Shown piece by piece: positions 8,868-18,040 of a DNA stretch of 50,846 nucleotides. The stretch's first letter is position 1. Every line of letters begins with the position of its first letter. The DNA is taken from NCBI GenBank assembly GCA_020846775.1, contig JADLDG010000001.1, positions 1 through 50,846 of the forward strand. Direction: 5' to 3'. Under the pieces are notes generated by a model. It was not told the origin of the DNA. It saw nothing but the letters and a program-made list of their open reading frames with translations, and searched no databases. This stretch comes from Nitrospirota bacterium. Its GTDB lineage: Bacteria; Nitrospirota; 9FT-COMBO-42-15; HDB-SIOI813. Made by a program: the position numbers and the translations under genes.

Positions 8868-9908
8868 GTGAACCGGAAAAGAGACATAACACTTAAAGAG
8901 ATTGCAACCGCTATTAGCGGTGAACTGATTAACGGGCGTGGTGATATATTAATATCCAGTGTAGCGGGTCTGAGAGATGCTAAAATTGGAGAAATAAGTT
9001 TTCTTGCACACCGCAGATACCTGAAAGACATTGAGAAGACCCTGGCCTCAGCAGTGGTTATCCCGAAGGATATGTCATTTGACAGACTGCCTGCCATTAA
9101 AGTTGATAACCCCTACTTTGCGTTCTCACAGCTATTACACTTATTTCACGACAAGCCGTACTCTGCCAGAGGAGTAGACAGCAGCGCCTTTGTGGGAAAC
9201 AATGTAGAATTAGGTGAGGATATATCCATTTTCCCTTATGTCTATATTGGTAATAATGCTGTAATAGGGAACAATGTCACCATATATCCATTCACATTCA
9301 TTGGAGAGGGTTCTGTTATAGGGAGTAATTCTATAATATATTCAAATGTCGCAGTGAGGGAGATGTGCAGGATTGGCAGCCGTGTTATCATACATTGCGG
9401 AGCAGTAATCGGCAGTGACGGTTTTGGATATGTAACACACCACGGGATACATCATAAAATACCACAGATCGGTGGCGTCGTTATTGAAGATGATGTTGAG
9501 ATTGGCGCCAATACTGCTATTGACAGGGGAACTACAGGAGACACGATAATCAGGAAAGGCTCTAAGATTGATAATCTTATTCAGGTAGCCCACAATGTAT
9601 CAATTGGTGAAAATTGCCTGTTTGCCGCTCAGTCCGGAATAGCAGGGAGTTCAACAACAGGTAATTATGTAATAATGGCCGGTCAGTCCGGAGTAGCAGA
9701 CCACATTAATGTGGGTAATAATGTTATAATTACAGGCCAGTCCGGGGCCACAAAGGATATAAAGGACGGAGAAACGGTCTCAGGCATGCCGGCCATGTCT
9801 CATCGCAGCTGGCTGAAGGCAATGGCTGTGTTTGAAGACCTGCCAGTGTTGAAAAAAAAGATTGCAGAACTTGAGAAAAGGCTGGATGAGATAATAAATA
9901 AACAATGA
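8868..9908 (+). CDS. lpxD: UDP-3-O-acylglucosamine N-acyltransferase LpxD
   Basis: Third step of lipid A synthesis: N-acylation of UDP-3-O-acyl-GlcN. 346 residues: an N-terminal uridine-binding domain (1-100, with KVDNPYFAFSQLL), a left-handed beta-helix of hexapeptide repeats (about 110-310) with catalytic-His segment LIQVAHNVSIGEN, and a C-terminal helix (VLKKKIAELEKRLDE). The GTG start at 8868 lies in the module AAAAAGGG-TATTATCGA-GTGAA, with Shine-Dalgarno spacing of 9 nt. The 35 nt upstream closely resemble those before waaF, suggesting a decayed repeat. Confidence 0.96.
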   Translation: MNRKRDITLKEIATAISGELINGRGDILISSVAGLRDAKIGEISFLAHRRYLKDIEKTLASAVVIPKDMSFDRLPAIKVDNPYFAFSQLLHLFHDKPYSARGVDSSAFVGNNVELGEDISIFPYVYIGNNAVIGNNVTIYPFTFIGEGSVIGSNSIIYSNVAVREMCRIGSRVIIHCGAVIGSDGFGYVTHHGIHHKIPQIGGVVIEDDVEIGANTAIDRGTTGDTIIRKGSKIDNLIQVAHNVSIGENCLFAAQSGIAGSSTTGNYVIMAGQSGVADHINVGNNVIITGQSGATKDIKDGETVSGMPAMSHRSWLKAMAVFEDLPVLKKKIAELEKRLDEIINKQ

Positions 9909-9945
9909 GCAATGATTTTAGAGCGATGAGTAAAAGGAGGTAATT
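9903..9945 (+). repeat. Degenerate GCAATGAG-type short repeat, lpxD-fabZ spacer
   Basis: AACAATGAGCAATGATTTTA and GCGATGAGTAA at the lpxD stop. The same vocabulary recurs in the fabZ-lpxA spacer (10384-10410), in the gmhB-waaC linker (19916-19945) and, reverse-complemented, between mlaE and mlaF (about 40795-40830). Confidence 0.5.
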
Positions 9946-9946
9946 C

Positions 9947-10384
9947 ATGGATATAAAGGAGATACTCAGAATTCTCCCGCACCGATACCCATTTCTTCTT
10001 ATAGACAGGATAACAGAGATCGAATTGTTCAAGCGTATTGTGGGGATAAAGAACGTAACAATGAATGAGGGTTTTTTCCAGGGACATTTTCCTGATTTTC
10101 CCGTCATGCCAGGTGTACTGGTTATAGAGGCTATGGCACAGGTAGGATGCGTACTGGCATATAAATCAGCTGAGACCACAATGGACTTATCAAATAAACT
10201 GGTATATTTTGCGGGGATTGATAATGCAAGGTTCCGGAAACCGGTCTTACCAGGAGACCAGATAAGATTTGAAGTTAAACTGCTGAGATCAAAGGGAACC
10301 TTCTGGAAGATGAAGGGAGTCGCCACGGTTGACGGAGAGACGGCTTGCGATGCTGAGATTATGGCTGTGCTGGGAGATAAATGA
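9947..10384 (+). CDS. fabZ: 3-hydroxyacyl-ACP dehydratase FabZ
   Basis: Cytoplasmic dehydratase of type II fatty acid synthesis, competing with LpxA for 3-hydroxyacyl-ACP. 145 residues, usual family length. Catalytic His in [13 protein letters not shown] (residues 10-22), the conserved [20 protein letters not shown] with catalytic Glu, and the hot-dog beta-strands FRKPVLPGD and FEVKLL. AAAGGAGG precedes ATG 9947 with good spacing. It lies between lpxD and lpxA, the canonical arrangement. Confidence 0.97.
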   Translation: MDIKEILRILPHRYPFLLIDRITEIELFKRIVGIKNVTMNEGFFQGHFPDFPVMPGVLVIEAMAQVGCVLAYKSAETTMDLSNKLVYFAGIDNARFRKPVLPGDQIRFEVKLLRSKGTFWKMKGVATVDGETACDAEIMAVLGDK

Positions 10385-10426
10385 GAAGCAATGAGTGAAA
10401 ATCAATGAGATTATGGAGCAAATATA

Positions 10427-11203
10427 ATGAATAGAATTCATGAAACAGCGATAATAGATCCTAAGGCTGAATTGGGCGAGGGGGTTACGGTCGGTCCCTA
10501 CTCTATCATTGAAGAGCATGTTGAGATTGGGGATGGGACTGTTATTGACTCACATGCATTAATCGGGAAATGGACCAGGATAGGGAATAAATGCAAGATC
10601 TCATCGTTTACTTCAATAGGTACTCCACCGCAGGATATTTCATTTGCGGGTGAAGAGACAAGGGTAGTTATTGGGGACAGAAACACCATTCGCGAATACG
10701 TGACTCTTCACAGGGGAACAAAAAAAGGCGGCGGCATTACAACTGTGGGGTCTGATAATTTCATAATGGCATATGTCCATATAGCTCATGACTGCCTGAT
10801 TGGAAACCATGTAATAATGGCAAATGCTGCAACCCTTGGCGGACATGTAACGGTAGAAGACCACGCACTGATCGGAGGACTGACAGGGATACACCAGTTC
10901 GTACGCATAGGTGCCTATGCAATGGTTGGCGCATGCTCTGCAGTGTCTCTTGATGTACCTCCATATGTATCTGCAGTTGGAAACAGGGCTGAGCTCTTTG
11001 GTCTAAATATTGTAGGCCTTAGAAGACAGGGATTTGATAAGGCACGTGTACAGAAGATAAAGAAGGCATACAACATACTCTTCAGATCAAAGCTTCAGCT
11101 TAAAGATGCAATGATTAACGTCCTCAAAGAGGTGCCTGATTCAGATGATGTGGAACGGATGGTAAAGTTCATCAAGGAAACGAGGCGTGGAATATGCAGG
11201 TAA
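10427..11203 (+). CDS. lpxA: UDP-GlcNAc (or GlcNAc3N) acyltransferase LpxA
   Basis: First step of lipid A synthesis. 258 residues: hexapeptide-repeat beta-helix from residue 1 to about 190, then a C-terminal helical domain. Diagnostic motifs are IREYVTLHRGTKKGGG, MAYVHIAHDCLIGNHVIMAN with the catalytic His, GGLTGIHQFVRIG and the region DVPPYVSAVGNRAELFGLN. A Gfo/Idh dehydrogenase lies two genes downstream, as in organisms that supply LpxA with the 3-amino sugar nucleotide; substrate choice cannot be settled here. Confidence 0.96.
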   Translation: MNRIHETAIIDPKAELGEGVTVGPYSIIEEHVEIGDGTVIDSHALIGKWTRIGNKCKISSFTSIGTPPQDISFAGEETRVVIGDRNTIREYVTLHRGTKKGGGITTVGSDNFIMAYVHIAHDCLIGNHVIMANAATLGGHVTVEDHALIGGLTGIHQFVRIGAYAMVGACSAVSLDVPPYVSAVGNRAELFGLNIVGLRRQGFDKARVQKIKKAYNILFRSKLQLKDAMINVLKEVPDSDDVERMVKFIKETRRGICR

Positions 11204-11245
11204 TAATCTCATGACCCAGGGTGCACAATATGAAGGTATTATCTG

Positions 11246-12043
11246 ATGAAGCTCGGTATTATTGCAGGTGATGGCAGGTTCCCCGTTATAATTGCCGATG
11301 CCGCAAGGAAAAGCGGTTATACCATAATCTCCATTGCACATACAGGCCTGACGTCTCCGGAAATTGAAAACGCATCAGACAGGGTTTATTGGACTAAATT
11401 AGGCCAGCTGTCCTCGTTAATTAATATCCTGAAAAAAGAGGGTGTAACAGAGGCTATAATGGCCGGAGGTGTAAGTAAGCGTCTCATGTTCACCAATATC
11501 ATGCCTGATATCAAGGCCCTGGCGCTTCTGACGAGGCTTAAGGACAGGAAAGATGATACAATCCTCAGGGCTATTGCCGGTCAATTGGAGAAAGATGGGA
11601 TAAAAGTAAATTCTGCCACATCATACATAAAGTCAATCCTGGCGGATAAGGGGACACTGACGAAAAAGGGGCCAAAGGCTGAAGAGTGGGAGGATATACG
11701 ATTCGGTGTGAATATGGCAAAGGAAATAGGCAGACTTGACATAGGACAGTGCGTGATTGTCAAAAACCGAGCAGTTATAGCGGTTGAGGCGGTTGAAGGT
11801 ACGGATGAAACCATACTCCGGGGTGGAAGACTTGCCAATGGCGGGGCAGTTGTAGTCAAGGTTTGCAAACCAGATCAGGACACAAGGTTTGACCTGCCGA
11901 CAGTCGGACCAACTACAATAAGAAGCATGATTGAGATCAGGGCGGGGGTACTTGCTATAGAAGCAGGACTTACTATCATGATAGACAAGGACGAGATGCT
12001 GATGTCAGCTGATAAAGCAGGCATATCTGTTGTTGGGATATAA
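11246..12043 (+). CDS. lpxI: UDP-2,3-diacylglucosamine pyrophosphatase LpxI
   Basis: Hydrolyses UDP-2,3-diacylglucosamine to lipid X in organisms without LpxH. 265 residues. It has the N-terminal LGIIAGDGRFPVIIADAAR, GGVSKRLMF, and the C-terminal domain with AVEAVEGTDETILRGG, KVCKPDQDTRFDLPTVGP and EAGLTIM, all characteristic of the LpxI (former DUF1009) family. ATG 11246 is the natural start, 42 nt after lpxA. It stands in the lpxA-lpxI-Gfo/Idh-lpxB order. Confidence 0.94.
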   Translation: MKLGIIAGDGRFPVIIADAARKSGYTIISIAHTGLTSPEIENASDRVYWTKLGQLSSLINILKKEGVTEAIMAGGVSKRLMFTNIMPDIKALALLTRLKDRKDDTILRAIAGQLEKDGIKVNSATSYIKSILADKGTLTKKGPKAEEWEDIRFGVNMAKEIGRLDIGQCVIVKNRAVIAVEAVEGTDETILRGGRLANGGAVVVKVCKPDQDTRFDLPTVGPTTIRSMIEIRAGVLAIEAGLTIMIDKDEMLMSADKAGISVVGI

Positions 12044-12066
12044 CGCAAGGGAGGTTGTGTTCTCTA

Positions 12067-13017
12067 ATGGATAATAAAATTAAGGTCGCAGTAATTGGAG
12101 TCGGATATCTTGGAGAACATCACGCAAGAATCTACTCTTCCATGAGTGACGTTCTCCTTGTTGGTGTAGTTGATGCGAATAAATCCCGGGCGGACGAAAT
12201 AGCCGCAAAATACTCTACAAAGGCATACTATGACTACAAGGAATTACCCGGGAATGTTCAGGCCGTAAGTATAGCCGTGCCTACAGTTCTCCACCATAGC
12301 ATTTCACTTGATTTTATTAAACACAATATTGACGTCCTGATAGAAAAACCTGTCACAACTACAATTGATGAGGCGGACGATCTGATTAAAGAGGCACAGA
12401 AGCGCAGTGTTCTTCTCCAGGTGGGTCACATTGAACGATTCAATTCAGCATATAAGAATTTGCTGAACGTTGTCCGGAAACCGGGATTCATTGAGACACA
12501 CCGGCTTGGGCCTTATGTAGGAAGAGGAATAGATGTAGATGTCATTCTGGATCTTATGATACATGATATTGACATCATACTTTCCATAGTTAAATCAGAT
12601 GTTGTTGAAGTAAGGGCACTGGGCGTTCCTGTACTCACCAGTAATATTGATATCGCCAATGCCAGACTGGAGTTTTCAAACGGATGTGTAGCTAATCTTA
12701 CAGCCAGCCGGGTATCCAGGGAAAAGGTAAGGAAAATCAGAATTTTCCAGGCCAACACCTATATTGCTGTAGATTATGCTCAGCAGAGTATGGGAATATA
12801 CAGGAGAGTAATCGAGAATAATATTCCCAAAATAACAGGAGAAGACACAAAACTGGAAAAAGAGGAGCCCCTGTTATCCGAGCTTGCATCCTTTATAAAT
12901 GCGGTCCGTAAAAGATCCACCCCGGCAGTATCAGGAGAAGATGGCAGGGAAGCGTTAAGAGTCGCCATCAGGATTCGCGAAGATGCTGAAAAAAGACTAT
13001 CCTCCACACCAACATAA
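12067..13017 (+). CDS. Gfo/Idh/MocA-family sugar-nucleotide dehydrogenase (GnnA-like position)
   Basis: NAD(P)-dependent oxidoreductase, 316 residues. N-terminal Rossmann motif VAVIGVGYLGEHHARIY, then VLIEKPVTT (the EKP signature, about residue 98) and catalytic-domain HIERFNSAY and DLMIHDIDI (His of the D-x-x-x-H pattern). Position between lpxI and lpxB matches the gene that in some bacteria (GnnA) oxidises UDP-GlcNAc for 3-amino lipid A. The partner aminotransferase GnnB is not in this window, so the role is inferred. ATG 12067 is preferred over TTG 12055, which touches the GGGAGG sequence. Confidence 0.85.
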   Translation: MDNKIKVAVIGVGYLGEHHARIYSSMSDVLLVGVVDANKSRADEIAAKYSTKAYYDYKELPGNVQAVSIAVPTVLHHSISLDFIKHNIDVLIEKPVTTTIDEADDLIKEAQKRSVLLQVGHIERFNSAYKNLLNVVRKPGFIETHRLGPYVGRGIDVDVILDLMIHDIDIILSIVKSDVVEVRALGVPVLTSNIDIANARLEFSNGCVANLTASRVSREKVRKIRIFQANTYIAVDYAQQSMGIYRRVIENNIPKITGEDTKLEKEEPLLSELASFINAVRKRSTPAVSGEDGREALRVAIRIREDAEKRLSSTPT

Positions 13018-13039
13018 TGACGTTTAAGATGACCAAACG

Positions 13040-13150
13040 ATACATATAATGAAAGCACCGGGAACCCTGGCTCACAGTTGCAGGGTCGGGAAATACCGAA
13101 AATGTCCGGGATGACAGGCGTCAATGACAGGGGAGCTGTTTTCGAGTGAA
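13040..13150 (+). repeat. Degenerate repeat upstream of lpxB
   Basis: Between the dehydrogenase and lpxB are the segment CCCTGGCTCACAG, a ...CGGGATGACAGG piece and terminal TTTTCGAGTGAA. These correspond to left, family-C and right pieces of the dispersed repeats seen intact further right. It appears to be a decayed copy whose right end provides the lpxB start. Confidence 0.5.
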
Positions 13151-14294
13151 AAAAATCCTGATTATAGCCGGTGAGGCTTCCGGAGACATGTATGGCGCTG
13201 ATCTGGCGAGACATCTCTTTGAAACCAGACCTGACCTTAAGATTTCAGGCATAGGGGGAAAAAGGATGCGGGACGCAGGTGTTGAAATCCTCTATGATAT
13301 ATCTTATATCAGTGTAGTCGGTTTCTCTGAAATAGTACCAAAGCTGCGCAAAATCAAAAAAGCCTTTAACCTGGTATCAGACATAATCAAGTCAGGAGGC
13401 GCAGACCTTGTTGTTCTTATTGACTATCCCGGATTCAATATAAGACTTGCCGGTGTGGCTGAAAAAGCAGGCGTACCTGCAGTATACTATATAAGCCCGC
13501 AGGTCTGGGCATGGAGGAAGGGGAGAATACGCCAGCTGGCAGGCAGAATAAAAAAGATGATTGTAATATTGCCTTTTGAAGAAGAGATCTATACCCAAGA
13601 AGGAATAGACTGCTCTTTCCTTGGCCATCCGCTTGTTGACGAGGTACTCTCAGCCAGAGATAAGAAAGAATCCATGCGGCTTTACGGACTGAATGAAAAC
13701 AGGACTGTTCTTGGCATCCTGCCGGGAAGCCGGACAGTAGAGGTCAGGACATTACTTCCATTATTACTAACTGCTGCTCAGATAATCATAGACGAAAATC
13801 CTAAGATACAGGTAATTATGGCAGTAGCTGAATCGCTTGATTTTAATGAAGTGGAGGGGATTGTACACAAATGGAAGGCTTCAGACAATAACAGATCGCT
13901 CGATGTAAAACTGATAAAGGGAGACGCAAATGATGTAATTAATGTCAGTAATTTTATACTGGCAGCCTCCGGTACAATTACGCTGCAGGCAGCGCTCTTT
14001 GGAAAACCTATGGTGATAATCTATAAGATGTCTCTGATTACCTACGCAATCGCAAGACTGCTCGTCAACGTAAAACATATTGGTCTCGTAAATATACTGG
14101 CAGGTAAGAGGATTGTCCCTGAATTGATACAGTATGATGCAACTCCTGTCAATATAGCCCGTGAGGCCAAAAGATTCCTGAATGACTTTCAATATTATGA
14201 GAAGACAAGAAAGGAATTAAACGCTGTCAGGCTGATGCTCGGCCCGCCAGGGGCATCTGAAAGGGTGGCAAAGGAAATAGCAGGGATGTTATAA
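13146..14294 (+). CDS. lpxB: Lipid-A-disaccharide synthase LpxB
   Basis: Joins lipid X and UDP-diacyl-GlcN into the disaccharide-1-phosphate at the inner-membrane face. 382 residues, normal for this GT19 family. Motifs: IIAGEASGDMYGADL (residues 5-19), GIGGKRM, VVLIDYPGFNIRLA, YYISPQVWAWRKGR, FLGHPLVDE, LGILPGSR and the nucleotide-binding AASGTITLQAAL. GTG 13146 lies in GGGGAG-CTGTTTTCGA-GTGAA. Followed 36 nt later by msbA. Confidence 0.96.
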   Translation: MKKILIIAGEASGDMYGADLARHLFETRPDLKISGIGGKRMRDAGVEILYDISYISVVGFSEIVPKLRKIKKAFNLVSDIIKSGGADLVVLIDYPGFNIRLAGVAEKAGVPAVYYISPQVWAWRKGRIRQLAGRIKKMIVILPFEEEIYTQEGIDCSFLGHPLVDEVLSARDKKESMRLYGLNENRTVLGILPGSRTVEVRTLLPLLLTAAQIIIDENPKIQVIMAVAESLDFNEVEGIVHKWKASDNNRSLDVKLIKGDANDVINVSNFILAASGTITLQAALFGKPMVIIYKMSLITYAIARLLVNVKHIGLVNILAGKRIVPELIQYDATPVNIAREAKRFLNDFQYYEKTRKELNAVRLMLGPPGASERVAKEIAGML

Positions 14295-14330
14295 TAAACG
14301 AAACATGACAGGCTCGTTAAAAAGTCGAAT

Positions 14331-16055
14331 ATGTATCAGCGGATACTGAAATACGTCAAACCATACTGGTTAAGAATAATAATAGCATCTCTTTGCGCCA
14401 TTGGTGTGTCCGGAACAACTGCCGCTGCTGCATGGTTAGTCCAGCCTGCACTTGACAAGATATTCATCGAGAAAAATGTGCACTTGCTGCTTATGATCCC
14501 GTTGGTCGTCCTGATTATATATTTCATCAAGGGTGTTTGCAATTACTACCAGTCTTATCTGATGAGGTACGTTGGGAACCGCGTCATTATGGATATGCGT
14601 AATGACCTGTACTCTCACATTGCTGTCATGCCAATGAAATTTTACACCGAACATTCTACAGGCAGTCTTATGTCGAGATTACTGAACGACGTTGGCATCA
14701 TAAACAATGCGGCATCAACCTCGATAAAAGACCTTGTACAGAATACTATCACCGTAATCGCCCTATTCGGCGTTATCTTTTATCAGGACTGGAGACTTGC
14801 CGCAATATCATGCATTGTCCTGCCATTCGCTTACTACCCGCTTATACAGCTTGGCAGGAAATTAAGGCGCATCAGCACTAAGGGCCAGGAGGAGATTTCA
14901 GGGGTGACCGCCATATTGCATGAGACATTTACAGGGGCCAGTGTTGTTAAGGCATTTGGAATGGAGGAATCCGAGATTAATAAATTCAATGAAAAGAATT
15001 ACAGCCTTTTCAAGATCAGCATGAAGGGTGTGAAACTTACTGAACTCAGTACCCCTATTATGGAATTTATCGGCGCCGCCGGTGCATCGCTCATAATCTG
15101 GTATGGCGGGTATCAGGTGGTCAAAGGTGTCACAACGCCAGGCACCTTTTTCTCATTTCTGACGGCTCTTATTATGATGTTCAGTCCTCTCAAGGCACTG
15201 ACAAGGGTAAATGCAGCGATACAACAATCAATAGCTGCGGCTGAAAGGGTCTTTGCAATCCTCGATATGAGCAGCGAGAGGGATACAGACAAGGGGACAA
15301 GAAAGCTTACAGGTATAAAGGAAAAGATTGAATTGAAGAACATCTCGTTAAAATATGACGGATCGTCGAAACATGCACTTTCAAACGTCAGTTTTTCAGT
15401 TGAACATGGCAAGACAGTTGCTATTGTTGGCAGCAGCGGAGGCGGCAAGACAACGATCGGAAACCTGTTGCTTAGGTTCTATGATCCGGATACAGGGGGA
15501 ATTTACTTTGACGGCACAGATATCAGGGAATTTACTCTCAGCTCTTTGAGAAGTCAGATAGGCATAGTCAGTCAGGATGTTATTTTGTTCAATGATACAG
15601 TAGTAGGCAATATTTCATACGGGAAAGAAGATATCAGTATGGACGGTATAGTTAATGCTGCAAAAAAGGCATATGCTGATGATTTTATCAGCAGGATGCC
15701 TGACGGGTATAACACGATTATTGGAGAAAGAGGGGCAAAGTTGTCCGGCGGAGAAAAACAACGTATAGCTATAGCCCGTGCAATACTAAAAGATCCCCCT
15801 GTAATGATTCTTGATGAAGCCACATCTGCACTCGATACAGAATCAGAACATATAATCCAGATGGCGCTTGAAAACTTAATGATTGGGAGGACGACATTTG
15901 TCATTGCACACCGTCTGTCTACGGTAAAAAATGCTGACATGATTATTGCAATGGATGGCGGGAAGGTTGCTGAGATGGGGCAGCATGAGGAGTTGATCCG
16001 GAAAGGCGGATTATACAAGAGGCTGTATGATATGCAGTTTGCTGAAAAAGAATGA
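14331..16055 (+). CDS. msbA: Lipid A export ABC transporter MsbA
   Basis: Flips the lipid A core to the periplasmic leaflet. 574 residues with a fused transmembrane domain (six helices, about 15-300) and nucleotide-binding domain: Walker A GSSGGGKTT (about residue 367), Q-loop IGIVSQD, signature LSGGEKQRIAIARA, Walker B VMILDEATSALD and H-loop VIAHRLST. MKFYTEHSTGSLMSRLLNDV is the typical coupling-helix region of MsbA. Position between lpxB and lpxK makes lipid A the expected substrate. Confidence 0.94.
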   Translation: MYQRILKYVKPYWLRIIIASLCAIGVSGTTAAAAWLVQPALDKIFIEKNVHLLLMIPLVVLIIYFIKGVCNYYQSYLMRYVGNRVIMDMRNDLYSHIAVMPMKFYTEHSTGSLMSRLLNDVGIINNAASTSIKDLVQNTITVIALFGVIFYQDWRLAAISCIVLPFAYYPLIQLGRKLRRISTKGQEEISGVTAILHETFTGASVVKAFGMEESEINKFNEKNYSLFKISMKGVKLTELSTPIMEFIGAAGASLIIWYGGYQVVKGVTTPGTFFSFLTALIMMFSPLKALTRVNAAIQQSIAAAERVFAILDMSSERDTDKGTRKLTGIKEKIELKNISLKYDGSSKHALSNVSFSVEHGKTVAIVGSSGGGKTTIGNLLLRFYDPDTGGIYFDGTDIREFTLSSLRSQIGIVSQDVILFNDTVVGNISYGKEDISMDGIVNAAKKAYADDFISRMPDGYNTIIGERGAKLSGGEKQRIAIARAILKDPPVMILDEATSALDTESEHIIQMALENLMIGRTTFVIAHRLSTVKNADMIIAMDGGKVAEMGQHEELIRKGGLYKRLYDMQFAEKE

Positions 16056-16061
16056 TGTATA

Positions 16062-17090
16062 TTGCTTACACTCCTATCACATATATATAGATTAATCCTG
16101 TTCATACGGAAATGGCTTTATCAATCCAGTCTGTTCAAAACAGGGAGACTACCCTGCCCTGTTATCTGCGTCGGAAATCTCACCACCGGAGGCACAGGAA
16201 AGACGCCAGCGGTCATAGCAATAACCAGAATACTTAATAATAATGTTGTAATACTCTCACGCGGTTATAAGAGAAAGTCTAAAGCGCCGGTACTGGTAGT
16301 CAGTGATGGGAAATCAATTCTTACAACTCCTGAAGATTCCGGTGACGAGCCATATCTGATGGCATCAACACTTAAGAATGTCCCGGTAATTGTCGGCGGA
16401 AACAGATATAAATCAGGCATCTATGCCGCATCACATACAGGTTCAGGTATCTTCATACTTGATGACGGCTATCAGCACCTTCAGCTTCACAGGGATACAA
16501 ACATACTTCTCATTGACGCCTCAAATCCTTTCGGCAACGGGCATCTTCTCCCTAAAGGTATACTGAGAGAGCCGTTAAATGGCATTTCAAGGGCCGACTG
16601 CGTGATTGTAACAAGGGCAAATGAAGGCGGAAAAGACGACATAGAGACAGTGGTGAGAAGACATAATCCTGATGCCCCTGTGTTTTATGCATCATATAAG
16701 GCAGCGGATATAACAGACACTGATGGTTATTCTTATGGTCTTAATATTATAAATGGCAAGAAGGTATTTATTTTCTCCGGCATAGCAAATCCGCTGTCTT
16801 TTCGAAAGAGTATAGAAGATATCGGAGGAAAGGTCGTTGGTAGAATATCATACCCTGACCACTACTGGTTTAAGAATGATGACTTGCGAAAGATCATGAA
16901 AGAGGCATCAGATATATCAGCAGAAGCAGTGCTTACGACTGCCAAGGATGCTGTCAGACTGCACGGCTTAGACCTTTGTGATAAGACAAGTGACGCAATG
17001 AAAATCTTTATTCTTAATGTTGAGATGATAATTGACAATGGATTTACAGGGTGGCTACAAAAGCGGATGATCAAGGGTTTCTTCGAGTGA
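16062..17090 (+). CDS. lpxK: Tetraacyldisaccharide 4'-kinase LpxK
   Basis: Phosphorylates the 4' position of the lipid A disaccharide precursor. 342 residues. A membrane-associated N-terminal helix (about 1-22) precedes a Walker A-like P-loop CVGNLTTGGTGKTP (about residues 36-49). Further motifs are VVILSRGYKRKS, DEPYLMA, ILDDGYQHLQLHRD and the DGFQH-type catalytic region with LLPKGILREP. The start is probably TTG 16062 (no in-frame ATG nearby), 7 nt after msbA. Its end, CTTCGAGTGA, overlaps the GTG start of the next gene by 4 nt. Confidence 0.94.
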   Translation: MLTLLSHIYRLILFIRKWLYQSSLFKTGRLPCPVICVGNLTTGGTGKTPAVIAITRILNNNVVILSRGYKRKSKAPVLVVSDGKSILTTPEDSGDEPYLMASTLKNVPVIVGGNRYKSGIYAASHTGSGIFILDDGYQHLQLHRDTNILLIDASNPFGNGHLLPKGILREPLNGISRADCVIVTRANEGGKDDIETVVRRHNPDAPVFYASYKAADITDTDGYSYGLNIINGKKVFIFSGIANPLSFRKSIEDIGGKVVGRISYPDHYWFKNDDLRKIMKEASDISAEAVLTTAKDAVRLHGLDLCDKTSDAMKIFILNVEMIIDNGFTGWLQKRMIKGFFE

Positions 17091-17998
17091 AAAAGAAAAA
17101 GCACAGCAAATTGAAAAGACTTGCAGAATACACAGCGGCGGTTGTTTTTTTGCGAATTCTCGCAATCCTGCCCTACAGGATTGCCTCAGATGCAGGCGGA
17201 CTTATAGGACGTCTTGGATATAAGATTGACAAGAGGCACCGTAATGTTGCCATAGAGAACCTTTCGAGGGCATTTCCGGGAAGGGATAGGAAGGACATCT
17301 CCCGCATTGCAAATAAGGTCTTTGAAAACCTTGGAAGATCTGTTGCAGAATTTATTCATATAGCAAGTCGTCCTCCGGACTCAGTCAGGGAAATGCTGAA
17401 TAAATGGGTTAAGATTGAGGGACAGGATCATGTAAATAATGCAATAATGAATAATAAAGGCATCATATACCTGGGCGCCCACTTTGGAAACTGGGAGCTG
17501 CTTGGCCAGGTTTTGTCCACCAATAAGTGTGGATTTAATGTCATCGCAAGACCCATTGACAATTACCGTTTGAACCAGATCATTGTTTCTCTCAGAAGTG
17601 TACTCGGGGCCAATGTCCTTTCTAAAAAAGGGGTCCTCAGGGATACCCTGCGTGTATTAAAAAAAGGCGGCGCTGTCGGGATCCTTCTTGATCAGAACAG
17701 CTCAAAGGAAGACGGTGTTTTCGTAGACTATTTTGGGCAATTGGCAGCCACCAATAAGGGATTGGCGCTTATTGCCATGAAAAGCGGTGCATCGGTAATT
17801 CCGGTATTTATCGTTAGAGAAGATACCTGCAGGCACAGGGTTGTCTATTTGCCGGAGATAGAGATTAAGAGAAGTGATGATCTCGAGAGTGACGTATTAA
17901 CATACACCCAAAAGTTTACCAGTATAATCGAGTCATTTGTTAGAGACCACCCTGAACAATGGTTCTGGATGCACAGAAGGTGGAAGACAAGGCCATAA
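17087..17998 (+). CDS. Lipid A late acyltransferase (LpxL/HtrB family)
   Basis: Adds secondary acyl chains to lipid A. 303 residues from GTG 17087. An N-terminal transmembrane anchor (about 8-30) precedes the H-x4-D/E catalytic motif HFGNWE (about residue 127), VIARPIDN, GAVGILLDQNSSKEDGVFVD and the C-terminal PEQWFWMHRRWK signature. GTG 17087 is chosen because it forms the GTGA overlap with lpxK, has AAGGG 9 nt upstream and removes a frame extension lying inside lpxK. Whether it is LpxL or LpxM in specificity cannot be told. Confidence 0.9.
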   Translation: MKKKKHSKLKRLAEYTAAVVFLRILAILPYRIASDAGGLIGRLGYKIDKRHRNVAIENLSRAFPGRDRKDISRIANKVFENLGRSVAEFIHIASRPPDSVREMLNKWVKIEGQDHVNNAIMNNKGIIYLGAHFGNWELLGQVLSTNKCGFNVIARPIDNYRLNQIIVSLRSVLGANVLSKKGVLRDTLRVLKKGGAVGILLDQNSSKEDGVFVDYFGQLAATNKGLALIAMKSGASVIPVFIVREDTCRHRVVYLPEIEIKRSDDLESDVLTYTQKFTSIIESFVRDHPEQWFWMHRRWKTRP

Positions 17999-17999
17999 T

Positions 18000-18040
18000 G
18001 AAGGGGTGGTGATGGGGTTAACAAGGGTATTTTCGGATGA
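18000..18040 (+). repeat. Start-module repeat before waaF
   Basis: GTGATGGGGTTAACAAGGG-TATTTTCGG-ATGAA closely matches the 35 nt before lpxD (GGGGATGGGTTAAAAAGGG-TATTATCGA-GTGAA). It provides the Shine-Dalgarno sequence AAGGG and the start codon of waaF. Confidence 0.6.
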
